Origin: RPQJ01 sp963712815 | GTDB taxonomy: Bacteria; Pseudomonadota; Gammaproteobacteria; Steroidobacterales; Steroidobacteraceae | Assembly: GCA_963712815.1 (NCBI GenBank) | Contig: CAVQJL010000003.1 | Coordinates: 44,544 to 108,543 of the forward strand | Direction of reading: 5' to 3' | DNA: 64,000 bases | Shown here: piece after piece, positions 63,585-64,000 of the stretch | Position numbering within the stretch: the stretch's first letter is position 1 | How the letters are laid out: each line of letters starts with the position of its first letter | The notes under the pieces: generated by a model | The model's input: the letters and a program-made list of their open reading frames with translations, nothing else | What the model was told of the DNA's origin: nothing | The model's database searches: none | Program-made: the position numbers and the translations under genes

Positions 63585-64000
63585 CTACATGATCCGCTTG
63601 CTCCGCCAGTGGATCTTGCCGGTGCCCCCGTGCATCTTCGGCTTGCCGCTGCAGAGCCCGGCATCCGGCGGCTCGTCCGGCACCGTGCCGAGGAACTGCG
63701 GCGGCCGCTGGGCATTCAGCTCCTGCTCGAGGTCGTAGTTTAACGCCAGCAGCTTCTGCTCCTGCCACGCGCTGCCCACCATGCAGAAGCCGATCGGGCT
63801 GCCGTCGTCGTAGAACCCCACGGGGAGCGACGTGCTCGGGTAACCGGCCACGGCGGCGAACGAATAGAGCCAGGCCCAGGTGGGCGCGATCAGCGCGTCG
63901 AGCGGCGGGTCAGTGGAGTTGAGGGCGGCATCGATGCCGTTGATGCGCGCCCCCAGGATGCAGCGCGCCCGTGCCTGCGTGTACTCGGGATCGGTGAGAT
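63585..64000 (-). CDS. amidase signature family protein, C-terminal part
   Basis: A partial gene whose 5' end lies beyond the window. The 138-residue frame reads ALNSTDPPLDALIAPTWAWL then YPSTSLPVGFYDDGSPIGFC and LLALNYDLEQELNAQRPPQF, as in the C-terminal half of amidases (the catalytic Ser-Ser-Lys triad is upstream, out of view). The end is GGTGKIHWRSKRIM. The reaction would be hydrolysis of an amide bond, with substrate unknown. The 63297-63584 gap shows nothing recognisable. Confidence 0.85.
   Translation of the reverse strand, partial: LTDPEYTQARARCILGARINGIDAALNSTDPPLDALIAPTWAWLYSFAAVAGYPSTSLPVGFYDDGSPIGFCMVGSAWQEQKLLALNYDLEQELNAQRPPQFLGTVPDEPPDAGLCSGKPKMHGGTGKIHWRSKRIM

Noticed and set aside
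1..64000. CRISPR array, rRNA, tRNA or integrated prophage
   Set aside because: No repeat-spacer pattern, no RNA gene sequences and no phage structural or integrase genes were seen.

Overview
The window is 64 kb of GC-rich chromosomal DNA with dense coding on both strands. The genes look proteobacterial, most likely gammaproteobacterial: a YqjD/YqjE/YqjK-type cassette, an RND/MFP efflux pair, MgtE, MscS channels, lipoproteins with a lipobox, and DUF6090-like proteins. Genus cannot be read from the sequence. I see no rRNA, tRNA, CRISPR array, phage or replication origin.

Layout. 1-3.7 kb: a LuxR-type ATPase regulator and a two-gene operon (DUF4242 protein, secreted protein). 3.9-6.4 kb: small envelope and stress genes (DUF883/YqjE/YqjK, EF-hand protein, lipoprotein, general-stress-like membrane protein). 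6.7-15.5 kb: one giant gene for cyclic beta-1,2-glucan synthase. 16.5-19.2 kb: a MerR regulator with its palindromic operator, translationally coupled to a copper-type P1B ATPase. 19.2-23.4 kb: MFP and RND efflux genes. 23.7-31.5 kb: tandem RidA-fold protein, beta-helix protein, heme-motif/beta-propeller/TPR lipoprotein, VapBC, trypsin-like protease, DUF3667 protein. 31.5-36.5 kb: a damaged region with a split pectinacetylesterase-like gene, a short copy of mgtE, a broken secreted gene, a sialidase/HYR remnant and a P1-family peptidase. 36.5-41.4 kb: MscS, a stand-alone MgtE sensor-like protein and MgtE in an overlapping operon, then a kelch-like protein and a hypoxanthine-DNA glycosylase. 41.4-48.3 kb: DUF4255, DUF2277, an MBL-fold protein, a large beta-repeat protein, an acyl-CoA dehydrogenase and two DUF6090-like membrane proteins. 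48.4-58.5 kb: M20 peptidase, AraC remnant, CadC-like/TPR regulator, an AhpD-like plus flavin-binding pair divergent from a LysR gene, an EreA-like secreted protein and a Cys-rich coiled-coil protein. 58.8-64 kb: IS6 and IS3 remnants around a second MscS gene, a glutamine amidotransferase, a broken winged-helix gene, a shattered M43 metalloprotease and the C-terminal part of an amidase.

Themes. Osmotic and envelope homeostasis recurs: periplasmic glucan, two MscS channels, Mg2+ transport, YqjDE-type proteins. Metal and toxic-compound defence is the second theme (CopA-like ATPase, RND pump, AhpD-like enzyme).

The most striking feature of the window is the number of otherwise well-conserved genes interrupted by one-base shifts or, in one case, an 11-bp tandem duplication. 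Either the lineage is accumulating pseudogenes or the assembly carries indel errors. Raw reads are needed to decide, and functional statements on the affected genes are conditional on that.
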